This document shows positions 1-7,887 of a stretch of DNA of 20,721 bases, piece by piece. The position numbers and the translations under genes were made by a program. The stretch's first letter is position 1, and every line of letters starts with the position of its first letter. Under the pieces are notes generated by a model that worked only from the letters and a program-made list of their open reading frames with translations, had not been told where the DNA came from and made no database searches. The stretch is from an uncultured Bacilli bacterium (GTDB taxonomy: Bacteria; Bacillota_I; Bacilli_A; RF39; UBA660): the NCBI GenBank assembly GCA_944329255.1, contig CALVIA010000008.1:1-20721 (forward strand), given 5' to 3'.

Positions 1-884
1 AAATCTATGTCAATAAGTTCATACTCCTTATTACCGAATCCAAGTTCATAAGATGCTTCTATAGTATGAAGTCCATTTTGTCTTTCTACTCTTTCAATAA
101 AATGATTTTTACCAGGATCATTGGAATTATAGATTAAATCAATACAAGCTTGATCAATTGCTATTGGATCAGTGCTAGCAAGTATTCCAATATCTTTCAT
201 ACAAGGATCTTCTGCTATTTTACAACAATCACAATCAACTGATAAATTAACCATTATATTTATAAATGCAATATTATCTTTAAAATAATTCATTATAGAA
301 GATGCTGCATCAGCCATAGATTCTAAGAAATCATCTTGTTTTGCAATGTTGTTCCATAATATTGTCTGATCTTTTGTAAATCCTGCGCTATGAATCCATG
401 CTTTACCTTCACTTGATGCAATTCCAATTGATAATTGTTTTAATGCTCCTCCATATCCTCCCATAGGATGTCCCTTGAAATGTGATAATACAAGCATAGA
501 GTCATATTTTTCTATATTTCTTCCAACATAATTTTCTTTTATTTTTTTACCTTTTGGAATATCTAATATTAAATCATTATTATTTTCATCCATCAAATCA
601 ACATTAAAATATTTATTCCAACCATGTTTTTCCAATAACTTTTTGTGTTTATCTGTTGTATTTCTTTCCCCTTCATATGCTGTATTGCATTCAACAACTG
701 TTCCATTTACATATTCAACAATATCTTTTACAAACTCTGGTTTTATATAATTTTGATTACCATCCTCTCCTGAATGCAATTTTACTGCTACGTTTCCTTT
801 TAATTCTTTATTTAATTTATTAAATATTTTTATTAAACTTTCACTATTTATATGTTTTGTAAAATATACTTTTGATTTATTCAT
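1..884 (-). CDS. DUF362 family iron-sulfur protein (3' end beyond window)
   Basis: I translated this gene by hand from the ATG at 882-884. It stays open for 294 codons to the window edge, so its stop lies outside. The protein starts MNKSKVYFTKHI. It carries the DUF362 hallmarks: a glycine-rich GHPMGGYGGALKQLSIG stretch, then a cysteine cluster VDCDCCKIAEDPCMKDIGILASTDP followed by AIDQAC. The Cys cluster is probably a [Fe-S] site, as proposed for this family, whose biochemical role is poorly defined. The sequence ends at YELIDID, which resembles the family's C-terminus, so little is probably missing. It has a GAGAGG ribosome binding site and starts 15 nt after the M23 peptidase stop, so it is most likely the third gene of the dnaE operon. 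Family assignment is firm; function is not. Confidence 0.85.
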   Translation of the reverse strand, partial: MNKSKVYFTKHINSESLIKIFNKLNKELKGNVAVKLHSGEDGNQNYIKPEFVKDIVEYVNGTVVECNTAYEGERNTTDKHKKLLEKHGWNKYFNVDLMDENNNDLILDIPKGKKIKENYVGRNIEKYDSMLVLSHFKGHPMGGYGGALKQLSIGIASSEGKAWIHSAGFTKDQTILWNNIAKQDDFLESMADAASSIMNYFKDNIAFINIMVNLSVDCDCCKIAEDPCMKDIGILASTDPIAIDQACIDLIYNSNDPGKNHFIERVERQNGLHTIEASYELGFGNKEYELIDID

Positions 885-899
885 ATTTTTTCCTCTCTT

Positions 900-2402
900 T
901 TATCCATATAATTTCATTGGATCAAATGATGATCCACCATTTCCAGGAATTCCAATATATGCTCCAAAATGCAAATGTGTTCCAAAACACAAACTACCAG
1001 TACATCCCATTGAAGCTATTCTTTGACCTCTTTTTACATTAACACCCGCTTTAATTCCAGATGCAAAGTTTGCTAGATGTGCATACCATGTATAATAATT
1101 ATTTGAATGTGCAATAATTATTTGATTGCCACCCCACTGATCATAAAATACTTTATATACTGTTCCGTTATTAGCCGCATATATAGGAGAACCATATCCA
1201 GTTCCGCTTATATCAACGGCTTCATGAATAGTACCCCATCTCCAACCATATGGACTTGTAATAATATATGGAGATAAAGTAGGCCAATACCAATCACCCG
1301 AATCAGGAATATCTTCAGGATTAATAGTTGAAAGACTTTTTGTTCCTACTACTTTAATTCTATTAATCACTTCTTCAACTACTTCAGTATCAGCAATTAA
1401 CGCATTTACTATTTCTCCATTTTCATATTTGATTTTTTGTGTAATTATTTGCGTACCATTTTTACCCTCTTGCTTAATTTTAGTTGATCCGTATGGCATA
1501 GAACTATCATACTCTATTTCTGTTGTATATGCAATTTCCTTTTCAACTACAGAGTGTTCTTCTTCAACAACTGTAACAATTGGCGAAATTAATGCAACAG
1601 ATATTTCTTGCCCAATTGACAAAATATTATTTTTACTTTTTAAATCTTGATTAACAACTAAAAGTTCTTCTACGGCTAGTTTATTATTTTCGGCAATACT
1701 TTCAATAGTGTCCCCTGCTTTTACTTTATACATTTTTTCATTGATAACATCACCAAATAATAAATACTTTGTTATATCTTTTTCATTTAACAAAATTTTT
1801 TCATCACTTGGAATAAATGCCTCTTTTATATTTATTGTTTGTTTAATATATAAATCTTCAATCTTTTTTCCTGTATCTTCTATTACAAATTCTTCTCCAC
1901 TTAAAAATACATTTAAATCTTCTATATCAACAAAAGCTTTTACAACATTAGTAACAGCATTTTTAAAATCATCTTTTGATAAAACATTTAAATTTATTTC
2001 AACTTCTTCATTTTCACCATCATCATTTTCTTCTTCAGTTTTAATATTTATTTCATACCCTTTTATTGTAAACTTCTCTGTATCTTTTATTTTCTCATAT
2101 ATTTCTTTTTCACTTACAACATTAGTATCATAACTTATATATTCACTTATATATAGTCCTTTTGGAGCATATATAGTACTTACACCATATTTATCTTTTA
2201 AATCTTTTTGTTCTTCATTTATATATTCTTCTAATTTTTCTTTTGAATTAATTACTCCAATATTTTTACCATTTAAATATACTCTATATAATTTTTTTGC
2301 ATCTTCATTTCTATAAACTTTAAAATCTAATATAGGAATTATACAAAGTAAAGAAATAATAATTGTTGAAACTATACATAATATTTTTTCTTTAAATATC
2401 AT
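900..2402 (-). CDS. LysM-G5-M23 cell-wall metallopeptidase
   Basis: A 500-aa exported or membrane-anchored murein hydrolase. Residues 7-26 form one hydrophobic N-terminal segment, a signal anchor or uncleaved signal. Residues about 30-220 match no domain I recognise and include an acidic stretch near 122-135. A LysM domain follows at 224-270 (YKVKAGDTIESIAENN), a G5 domain at about 278-355, and an M23/LytM endopeptidase domain at about 384-495. The zinc ligands are visible: H393 and D397 (HEAVD), and H476/H478 in THLHFG; H442 is a likely catalytic His. The family cleaves peptide cross-bridges in peptidoglycan, and LysM and G5 bind wall glycans. The start is preceded by AGGTGA, 13 nt after the dnaE stop, so it is cotranscribed with dnaE. 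Its partner in the cell (for instance a divisome or sporulation factor) cannot be told from sequence. Confidence 0.9.
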   Translation of the reverse strand: MIFKEKILCIVSTIIISLLCIIPILDFKVYRNEDAKKLYRVYLNGKNIGVINSKEKLEEYINEEQKDLKDKYGVSTIYAPKGLYISEYISYDTNVVSEKEIYEKIKDTEKFTIKGYEINIKTEEENDDGENEEVEINLNVLSKDDFKNAVTNVVKAFVDIEDLNVFLSGEEFVIEDTGKKIEDLYIKQTINIKEAFIPSDEKILLNEKDITKYLLFGDVINEKMYKVKAGDTIESIAENNKLAVEELLVVNQDLKSKNNILSIGQEISVALISPIVTVVEEEHSVVEKEIAYTTEIEYDSSMPYGSTKIKQEGKNGTQIITQKIKYENGEIVNALIADTEVVEEVINRIKVVGTKSLSTINPEDIPDSGDWYWPTLSPYIITSPYGWRWGTIHEAVDISGTGYGSPIYAANNGTVYKVFYDQWGGNQIIIAHSNNYYTWYAHLANFASGIKAGVNVKRGQRIASMGCTGSLCFGTHLHFGAYIGIPGNGGSSFDPMKLYG

Positions 2403-2415
2403 AATTCACCTCATA

Positions 2416-5289
2416 TTATATTATATCATATTTTTTTATATTTTCTAATACAACTTGAAATTTAGACATTCTTTTTTCCACTTTACCATTAATTAAAACA
2501 ACATCATTAATTTTAATATCATTAATTTTTTCTATTTTATCAGAAAAGACAACGATATCAATATTTCCATATTCATCAAATCCATTTAAAAATGCCATCT
2601 CTTTATCATTTTTTGTATATATATTATTAATTTTTTTAATAATTACAACAATATTTATTTTTTTATCAAAATATTTGTTTATATCACATGTATTAACAAT
2701 ATTATTATTATTTAATTTATATTTTGTAACTGGATGATTAGAAATATAAAAACCAAATATGTCTTTTTCAATTTTTGCAAGTTCAAAATTATTATATTCT
2801 TCTTCTTTTAAAATAATTGGTTTGTCAACTAATGATTCATCAATATCTTTTATAAGCATAGAATAATTAATTAAAATATCCAAGTTATTATGTAAAGTTT
2901 TAATATTATATCCGAATTCATTAAAACTATCAGCATCTATTAAAGATGTTAAAACATTTTTATTTACAAATTTTCCATATGTTCTTTTTATAAAATCAGT
3001 TATATCATTGTATAAACCATTTTTTCTTTCATTTATTATTTGTTTTGTAACAATACTTCCAACATTTTTAATTGATGCTAAAGAAAATCTTATACTTCCA
3101 TTTTCATTTTTATATTGATAATTACTTAAATTAATATTGGGTTTTAATATATTTATTCCCATTTTTTTACATTCATCTACATATTCTTTAGTTTTGTTTT
3201 CATTTCCTATTGCATTTGTAAGAAGCGATGACATAAATATTTCTTTATATTTAATTTTTAAATAAGCCATTTTTACTGCAATTATAGAATAAGAAACAGA
3301 ATGAGCTTTGTTAAATCCATAATCTGCAAATTTAAGTATATAATTAAAAACTTTTTGTGCCACTTCTTTTGAATAACCTTTTCCTACACTTTGATTTATA
3401 AACTTCTCTTTATTATCTTCTATTACATCTCTCTTTTTTTTGCTCATCGCCCTTCTTAATACATCAGCTTCCCCATATGAATATCCAGCCATAACATTTG
3501 CAATTTGCATTATTTGCTCTTGATATATAATTATTCCATATGTTGGTTTTAATATATCTATAAGGCTTTCATCAAAATAATCAATTTTTTCAAGATTATT
3601 TTTTCTTTTAATAAAAGAATCTATATTTAAAGAAGGTCCTGGTCTATAAAGAGCTATTGCAGATACTATATCGTCAAATGAAGTTGGTTTTAATTTAGTT
3701 AAAAATTGTTTCATTCCACTTGATTCAAATTGAAAAATACCAGATGTTTCCCCACTTTGAAATAACTTTAAAACACTACTATCATTAATATCAATATCTC
3801 TAAAATTAATGTTACCTATTTCATCTAACAAATTCTGTATCATTGTTAAGTTTTTTAATGCTAAAAAATCCATTTTTATTAAACCTAATTCTTCTAAATG
3901 TTCCATTGAATATCCGCTTATATAATAATCGCTATATTTTTGTAATGGAATATATGATTCAAGATTTTCACCACTAATTATAACACCTGCAGCATGAACT
4001 GAAATTTGTCTTTTTAGCCCTTCTAATTTTAATGAAATATCAAAAATATTTTTTAAATTATTAGTATTTATAAATTTTACTAATTCAACATTATTAAGAG
4101 ATTCTTTTAACGATAAATTTGGATCAATGTATTTTGTGATTTTATCTAGTATTTCATTTTCAATTCCAAATATTCTTGCAACGTCTCTTATTACTTGTTT
4201 AGATGTTAAACTAGAAAAAGTTATTATAGGAAGAACCCTTTTAACACCATATTTATTAATTACATAATTAACAACATCTTCTCTTTTAGATGAATCAAAA
4301 TCTATATCTATATCTGGCATAGTAATTCTTTCTATATTTAGAAATCTTTCAAACAATAAATTATATTTTATCGGATCTACATCAGTTATTCCTAATGAAT
4401 AAGCAACAAGGCTTCCAGCTGCACTTCCTCTTCCAGGTCCTACTAATATATTATTCTTTTTAGAATATTTTACATAATCCCAAACCACTAAAAAATAATC
4501 ATTAAACCCCATTTTATCAATTACATTTAATTCATACAATAATCTATCATAATAACTTTTTGTAACTTTTCCATCAAATCTCTTATATAAACCTTTTTTA
4601 CATAAATTAAACAAATATTCCTTAGAATTTTCTACATCATATTTTGGCATAAGTTTTTTATTAAATTTAAATTCCAAATTACATTTATTACTAATTTCTA
4701 AAGAATTTTCATAATCGTAATCTAAAAAATCAAAATAGCAATTATTAGGAATATTATATTCTATATTATCACTAATTTTTTTATTATTTTTTATCATATA
4801 TAAATATTTTAAATATTTAATATCTTCTTTTTTTAAACATAATATTTCATTTATATAAACACATTTTTTAGAATCATCTTTCATATTTATATTTGTATAA
4901 CCATAATATATATCCTCATATATATTTTTTAAATCATCGTACATAGTTGTTACACAAATTAAATTACTACTATATTTTTTTAAGGTATCTATATTAATTT
5001 TTTCATTTTGCATTACAAAAACGATTCTAGTTAAATTTTGATAACCCTCATAATTTTTTGCATATAATAAAACTATATTATCTTCAATTTTTATTTCAAG
5101 TCCTATAATTGGTTTTATATCATTTTTAATACATTCCTTATAAAATTCCATTACACCAAACATATTATTATCTGTTATAGCAATTCTTTTTATATCATTT
5201 GCTTTACAAAATTGAATTAATTTTTTTATATCATTTAAAGAACTTAAAATTGAATAACTTGTTTTAATTCTAAGTGGTATATACTTCAT
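2416..5289 (-). CDS. dnaE: DNA polymerase III subunit alpha, DnaE type
   Basis: Replicative polymerase of the C family, 957 aa. I chose the ATG at 5287-5289 (MKYIPLRIKT) because GGAGG lies 6 nt upstream; an in-frame TTG at 5316 would add nine residues but has no ribosome site. An N-terminal PHP domain is followed by the palm with GPGRGSAAGS (284-293) and the catalytic acidic motif PDIDIDF (D326, D328, D330). Then come MDFLALKNLT, which carries the third catalytic Asp, and HAAGVII. A C-terminal OB-fold covers roughly the last 80 residues. It is shorter than typical Bacilli DnaE (about 1,100 aa). The first PHP motif reads LRIKTSYSIL where active PHP domains have HxH, so the domain is probably metal-free and without proofreading. 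In Firmicutes DnaE normally works beside PolC. It is first gene of an operon with the M23 peptidase. Confidence 0.96.
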   Translation of the reverse strand: MKYIPLRIKTSYSILSSLNDIKKLIQFCKANDIKRIAITDNNMFGVMEFYKECIKNDIKPIIGLEIKIEDNIVLLYAKNYEGYQNLTRIVFVMQNEKINIDTLKKYSSNLICVTTMYDDLKNIYEDIYYGYTNINMKDDSKKCVYINEILCLKKEDIKYLKYLYMIKNNKKISDNIEYNIPNNCYFDFLDYDYENSLEISNKCNLEFKFNKKLMPKYDVENSKEYLFNLCKKGLYKRFDGKVTKSYYDRLLYELNVIDKMGFNDYFLVVWDYVKYSKKNNILVGPGRGSAAGSLVAYSLGITDVDPIKYNLLFERFLNIERITMPDIDIDFDSSKREDVVNYVINKYGVKRVLPIITFSSLTSKQVIRDVARIFGIENEILDKITKYIDPNLSLKESLNNVELVKFINTNNLKNIFDISLKLEGLKRQISVHAAGVIISGENLESYIPLQKYSDYYISGYSMEHLEELGLIKMDFLALKNLTMIQNLLDEIGNINFRDIDINDSSVLKLFQSGETSGIFQFESSGMKQFLTKLKPTSFDDIVSAIALYRPGPSLNIDSFIKRKNNLEKIDYFDESLIDILKPTYGIIIYQEQIMQIANVMAGYSYGEADVLRRAMSKKKRDVIEDNKEKFINQSVGKGYSKEVAQKVFNYILKFADYGFNKAHSVSYSIIAVKMAYLKIKYKEIFMSSLLTNAIGNENKTKEYVDECKKMGINILKPNINLSNYQYKNENGSIRFSLASIKNVGSIVTKQIINERKNGLYNDITDFIKRTYGKFVNKNVLTSLIDADSFNEFGYNIKTLHNNLDILINYSMLIKDIDESLVDKPIILKEEEYNNFELAKIEKDIFGFYISNHPVTKYKLNNNNIVNTCDINKYFDKKINIVVIIKKINNIYTKNDKEMAFLNGFDEYGNIDIVVFSDKIEKINDIKINDVVLINGKVEKRMSKFQVVLENIKKYDII

Positions 5290-5306
5290 ATTATGCCTCC
5301 AATATA

Positions 5307-5335
5307 ATTTTATCAAATTTTAATAAATATAACAA
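5307..5335 (-). promoter_or_regulatory. dnaE promoter
   Basis: A sigma-A-like promoter on the minus strand: -35 TTGTTA (5330-5335), 17-nt spacer, -10 TAAAAT (5307-5312). The predicted start is near 5300, just upstream of the GGAGG that serves dnaE. Its -35 box directly abuts the -35 of the divergent rpmB promoter. Confidence 0.6.
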
Positions 5336-5364
5336 TTGACTTATTACAATATTTATGGTACATT
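5336..5364 (+). promoter_or_regulatory. rpmB promoter
   Basis: A strong sigma-A-like promoter: -35 TTGACT (5336-5341), 17-nt spacer, -10 TACATT (5359-5364) preceded by TGG, giving an extended -10. The predicted start is near 5371, leaving a leader of about 30 nt that ends in AAGGAGG (5387-5393), 7 nt before the ATG. Confidence 0.75.
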
Positions 5365-5400
5365 TAACAAAGGAAAACTCACTAAAAAGGAGGAATTAAA

Positions 5401-5568
5401 ATGGCAAATACTAAAACCGAGAGAAAACCTTTGTTTGGAAATAGTCGTTCACATGCTTTAAATGCAACTAGAAAAAAACAAGGTTTAAATAAACAAAAAG
5501 TTACTATAAATGGTAAAACAGAAGTAATGACAACAAGAGAAGCTAAAAAAAATAAGAAAAGAATCTAA
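5401..5568 (+). CDS. rpmB: 50S ribosomal protein L28
   Basis: A 55-aa basic protein, too short for most gene finders. It begins MANTKTERKPLFGNSRSHAL. The GNSRSHALN segment, the central KQKVTINGK strand and the TTREAKK stretch line up with L28 (Bacillus: GNNVSHAMN, LQKVRVLVDGK, SARALKSGK). It binds 23S rRNA in the large subunit. The N-terminus lacks the cysteine present in zinc-binding L28 forms, so it is a zinc-independent type, and it is somewhat shorter than the usual 60-65 aa. It has a near-perfect AAGGAGG site 7 nt before the ATG, its own promoter and its own terminator, so it is monocistronic and divergent from dnaE. L28 is the best match; remote alternatives are unlikely given the conserved spacing. 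Confidence 0.85.
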   Translation: MANTKTERKPLFGNSRSHALNATRKKQGLNKQKVTINGKTEVMTTREAKKNKKRI

Positions 5569-5592
5569 ATAATCTTTTCTTATTTTTTTTAT
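5554..5592. terminator. bidirectional terminator between rpmB and queH-GNAT
   Basis: A perfect 9-bp stem AAGAAAAGA (5554-5562) / TCTTTTCTT (5573-5581) with a 10-nt loop, followed by ATTTTTTTT on the plus strand. The A-run before the left arm gives a U-tract on the minus strand. The stem contains the last codons of rpmB, and its stop codon lies in the loop. Confidence 0.8.
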
Positions 5593-6554
5593 TTCAAATT
5601 TTTCACATAATATATTAAATCATTTTTTCTTTCATAAAATTCATTAAAACCTTGTTTTATGAAAAATGGAATTTGATCTTCTTTTAAACCTATAATCATT
5701 TTTTGATAATTTTGTTTATAATTTCCATATATTATTTTTAGTATTTTATTAGCATATCCTTTATTTCTATATTCTTTTTTAGTAAATAAATATTTTAATT
5801 CTAATATATCTTTTGAAAACGGTAATAAAATTACATAAGATATAAATTTGCCATCTTTTTTTAAACCATAAATTAAAGAATTGTTTATTAAATTATAAAT
5901 TTCTTCTTTAGATATGTTTTCATCTAATATTTTATTTATAATATTTTCATTATTTTCTATTTTTTTAAATTCAAAATTATTATTATTTCTTATAAAGGAT
6001 ATATTGGAAAAATCATATTTTTTATTTTCACCTAAATATCTCTCTTCCTCACTAAATATACAGCCACAATATTTTTGCATGTAAAGTTTTGTGTCTTTAA
6101 AAATATCTTTTCCAATAAAATAATATTTTCTAAAATCTTTATAAATAAATTTAATATTATGTTTTATACTTAGTTGCTCACAAATTTTTTTTATTAAATC
6201 ATGATTTTGATAAGGACTTATTAGTAATGTTGTAGAAAAAGCATCATATCCATTTTCTTTTGCATATAAAACTGTTTTTTCCAGTCTGTTTAAATAACAA
6301 TATGAACATCTATTATCTAAAATATCTATTACATTTTTTGTAAACTCTTTTAAACCATAATAATCTTCATATATTACATTTAAATCAATCATTTTCGAAT
6401 ATTCTTTTAATGCATTTAATCTATTTTGATATTCAGTGTATGGATGTATATTAGGGTTATACCAAAATCCATCAACTAAAATATTTTCTTCTCTTAATGT
6501 TTTAATACACATAACACTACAAGGTGCACAACATATATGAAGCAATAATCTCAT
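5589..6554 (-). CDS. queH: QueH-like epoxyqueuosine reductase fused to a GNAT acetyltransferase
   Basis: A 321-aa two-domain protein. Residues 1-178 are QueH (old DUF208), the non-cobalamin enzyme that reduces epoxyqueuosine to queuosine in tRNA. The conserved cysteines are all visible: LLHICCAPCS (C8, C9, C12), RCSYCYLNR (C83, C86) and QKYCGCIFSEEERY (C163, C165). These residues bind a [4Fe-4S] cluster and adjacent metal in characterised QueH. Residues about 190-321 look like a GNAT N-acetyltransferase: a central beta region, the acetyl-CoA loop YRNKGYA (262-268) and the C-terminal F-x-K-x-GF pattern. Stand-alone QueH is about 180-220 aa, so the tail is an extra domain. The ATG at 6554 is preferred over GTG 6563 because GGTGA lies just upstream. 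No other queuosine gene is in the window. The QueH half is secure; the acetyl acceptor is unknown. Confidence 0.88.
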   Translation of the reverse strand: MRLLLHICCAPCSVMCIKTLREENILVDGFWYNPNIHPYTEYQNRLNALKEYSKMIDLNVIYEDYYGLKEFTKNVIDILDNRCSYCYLNRLEKTVLYAKENGYDAFSTTLLISPYQNHDLIKKICEQLSIKHNIKFIYKDFRKYYFIGKDIFKDTKLYMQKYCGCIFSEEERYLGENKKYDFSNISFIRNNNNFEFKKIENNENIINKILDENISKEEIYNLINNSLIYGLKKDGKFISYVILLPFSKDILELKYLFTKKEYRNKGYANKILKIIYGNYKQNYQKMIIGLKEDQIPFFIKQGFNEFYERKNDLIYYVKNLK

Positions 6555-6575
6555 AATAATCACCGTGATTATTAT
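6553..6575 (-). promoter_or_regulatory. perfect palindrome over the queH ribosome binding site
   Basis: An 11-bp inverted repeat around one central base: ATAATAATCAC (6553-6563), C, GTGATTATTAT (6565-6575). It spans the start codon and the GGTGA site of the downstream gene. It could be a protein operator, or as RNA a 10-bp hairpin with a CGG loop masking the ribosome site. Its role is inferred. Confidence 0.5.
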
Positions 6576-6581
6576 AGCAAA

Positions 6582-6607
6582 AAATCAAGTTAAAATAAAC
6601 TTGATTT
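6582..6607 (-). terminator. intrinsic terminator of the 220-aa gene
   Basis: Arms AAATCAAGTT (6582-6591) and AACTTGATTT (6598-6607) form a perfect 10-bp stem with a 6-nt loop. On the minus strand the stem is followed by a run of T. The stop codon of the 220-aa gene lies within the stem. Confidence 0.7.
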
Positions 6608-7252
6608 ACAATTCTTATTAATTACTTCAGATATTTTTTCATTATGTTTTATAAATAAATTTTTAAATTCTTCTTTTTTAAATCCATCATTAATTTGTAT
6701 TCTCATCATTAAATCAGGTTCAACAAATAAATTTTTTCTTAATTTATCCATATCCCAATATAAATCTCCAAATACCTCATCTCTTTTCTCATAATATAAA
6801 TTTAAAAAGCTTTGAATCGACTCTTTATTATCTAAAGCAATAATTTTTTCTTCTTTAAAAAACATTACCCTACTAACAACTTCTGTATACATTTTATCTT
6901 CATAATGCCACGTAGAAGTTACTGCAACAATACCTTTTGGTTTATCGATAGTGAAAATATAAGAAAGTACCACATCATTATTTGAATTTAATTTAATTTC
7001 CACTATTCTTTTAAAATCATCACCAAATGATAAAGCAGAATATGTATCTGGATAGATTAATATTCTATTATTTTTATATACTAATATAAACTTAAAATCA
7101 CTTTCTTTATCTCTTAATAAAATCATTCTATTTGAAGTATTAACTTTAAGCATTACAAAATACTTTTCTATTACTTCTTTTAAAATATCATTAAAGTCAT
7201 TGATATCTTTTTTACATAAAAAGTTAATTATTTTAGAATAGTCAAAATTCAT
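6590..7252 (-). CDS. unrecognised 220-aa cytosolic protein
   Basis: I do not recognise a family. There is no signal peptide or membrane segment. The N-terminal third (MNFDYSKIINFLCKKDIND) looks helical. Residues about 40-130 have an alternating strand pattern with FKFILVYKNNRILIYPD and VVLSYIFTIDKPKGIVAVTSTWHYEDKM. The C-terminal part is helical and charged and ends NKNCKSSLF. The start is ATG at 7252 with GGTGAT just upstream and a fair promoter at 7268-7296. It ends inside its own terminator, so it is probably a single-gene unit despite the close queH neighbour. Codon use matches the surroundings, so there is no sign of recent transfer. It is real by length, ribosome site, promoter and terminator; function is unknown. 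Confidence 0.75.
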   Translation of the reverse strand: MNFDYSKIINFLCKKDINDFNDILKEVIEKYFVMLKVNTSNRMILLRDKESDFKFILVYKNNRILIYPDTYSALSFGDDFKRIVEIKLNSNNDVVLSYIFTIDKPKGIVAVTSTWHYEDKMYTEVVSRVMFFKEEKIIALDNKESIQSFLNLYYEKRDEVFGDLYWDMDKLRKNLFVEPDLMMRIQINDGFKKEEFKNLFIKHNEKISEVINKNCKSSLF

Positions 7253-7267
7253 ATTATCACCAATATA

Positions 7268-7296
7268 ATAATATAATATTTATAACTATTTTTCAA
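7268..7296 (-). promoter_or_regulatory. promoter of the 220-aa gene
   Basis: Minus-strand TTGAAA (7291-7296), 17-nt spacer, TATTAT (7268-7273). The predicted start at about 7261 leaves a leader of only about 9 nt, so an alternative -10 further upstream in this AT-only stretch is possible. Confidence 0.45.
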
Positions 7297-7312
7297 TATA
7301 ATATAAATATAT

Positions 7313-7630
7313 TTACTCTAATTCTAAATCCATATATTCCTGAGTAAGAACATTATATTTTTTATTTACTTTATTTGAATCTGCGCATTCTAATTCATAC
7401 CAACCATTTTTAAATAAAAGCAAAAATGTTTCTCTTTGAAGTTTAATTATTTTTTTAAACATTTCAAAATATTTTTTATATAAATCATCATTTGATGATT
7501 CTAACATTGCTGAAACATAATTTTTAGACATTTCTTTTAAATTAGTTAATAATAAATTTAAATAATCTTTATCATTTTGGCATATACCTTTTGGTACCAT
7601 AACCTTTTCATTAGCTATCTTATTATTCAT
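7313..7630 (-). CDS. CotF-like spore coat family protein
   Basis: A 105-aa protein with a CotF-like (ferritin-like helical) fold. After a short N-terminal tail (NEKVMVPKGICQNDKDYLNLLL) come helices with the pattern LKEMSKNYVSAMLESSNDDLYKKYFEMFKKIIKLQRETFLLLFKNGWYELECAD. The GWY-x-x-E-x-A signature followed by a lysine-rich helix is typical of coat F proteins. Such proteins are deposited on the spore surface in Bacillus and Clostridium, but many non-sporulating or poorly studied Firmicutes carry them too. I chose the ATG at 7628-7630 over the GTG at 7639 because AGGTGA sits at the right distance. It overlaps the upstream gene by 8 nt, so translation is coupled. Confidence 0.8.
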   Translation of the reverse strand: MNNKIANEKVMVPKGICQNDKDYLNLLLTNLKEMSKNYVSAMLESSNDDLYKKYFEMFKKIIKLQRETFLLLFKNGWYELECADSNKVNKKYNVLTQEYMDLELE

Positions 7631-7841
7631 TATCATCACCTAGTATGTCTAATATTATATTCATATTTTCATCAAACATATTTGCACCCTTTCTTAATAA
7701 ACTTTTTATATCTTTATCAGATACGCAATCACAAGAATTATAAATATTTTTAAATGAATTATAATTCCAATTAAACATATCAGTTAAATAATCTAAATCC
7801 TTACCAGTAATTATACTTGGTACTTCATCATATCTATTCAT
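7623..7841 (-). CDS. small CotF-associated protein
   Basis: A 72-aa acidic helical protein that starts MNRYDEVPSIITGKDLDYL. The ITGKDLDYLTDMFNWNYNSFKNIYNSCD pattern resembles the short proteins that often precede cotF-like genes in Firmicutes and is itself related to the first helical hairpin of the coat F domain. The ATG at 7841 is preceded by AAAGGAGATAAT, a very strong ribosome site; the longer frame starting at 7871 has none. Its 3' end overlaps the next gene by 8 nt. The two products probably assemble together. It carries two cysteines close together (C-D-C), unusual for a coat protein of this size. Confidence 0.72.
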   Translation of the reverse strand: MNRYDEVPSIITGKDLDYLTDMFNWNYNSFKNIYNSCDCVSDKDIKSLLRKGANMFDENMNIILDILGDDNE

Positions 7842-7887
7842 ATTATCTCCTTTCAAATTTATTATGTGCAAATATTTTATTAATATA

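Noticed and set aside
1429..2133. Plus-strand ORFs of 73 and 141 aa opposite the M23 gene
   Set aside because: They are Ser/Phe-rich antisense shadows of a strongly supported gene, without ribosome sites.
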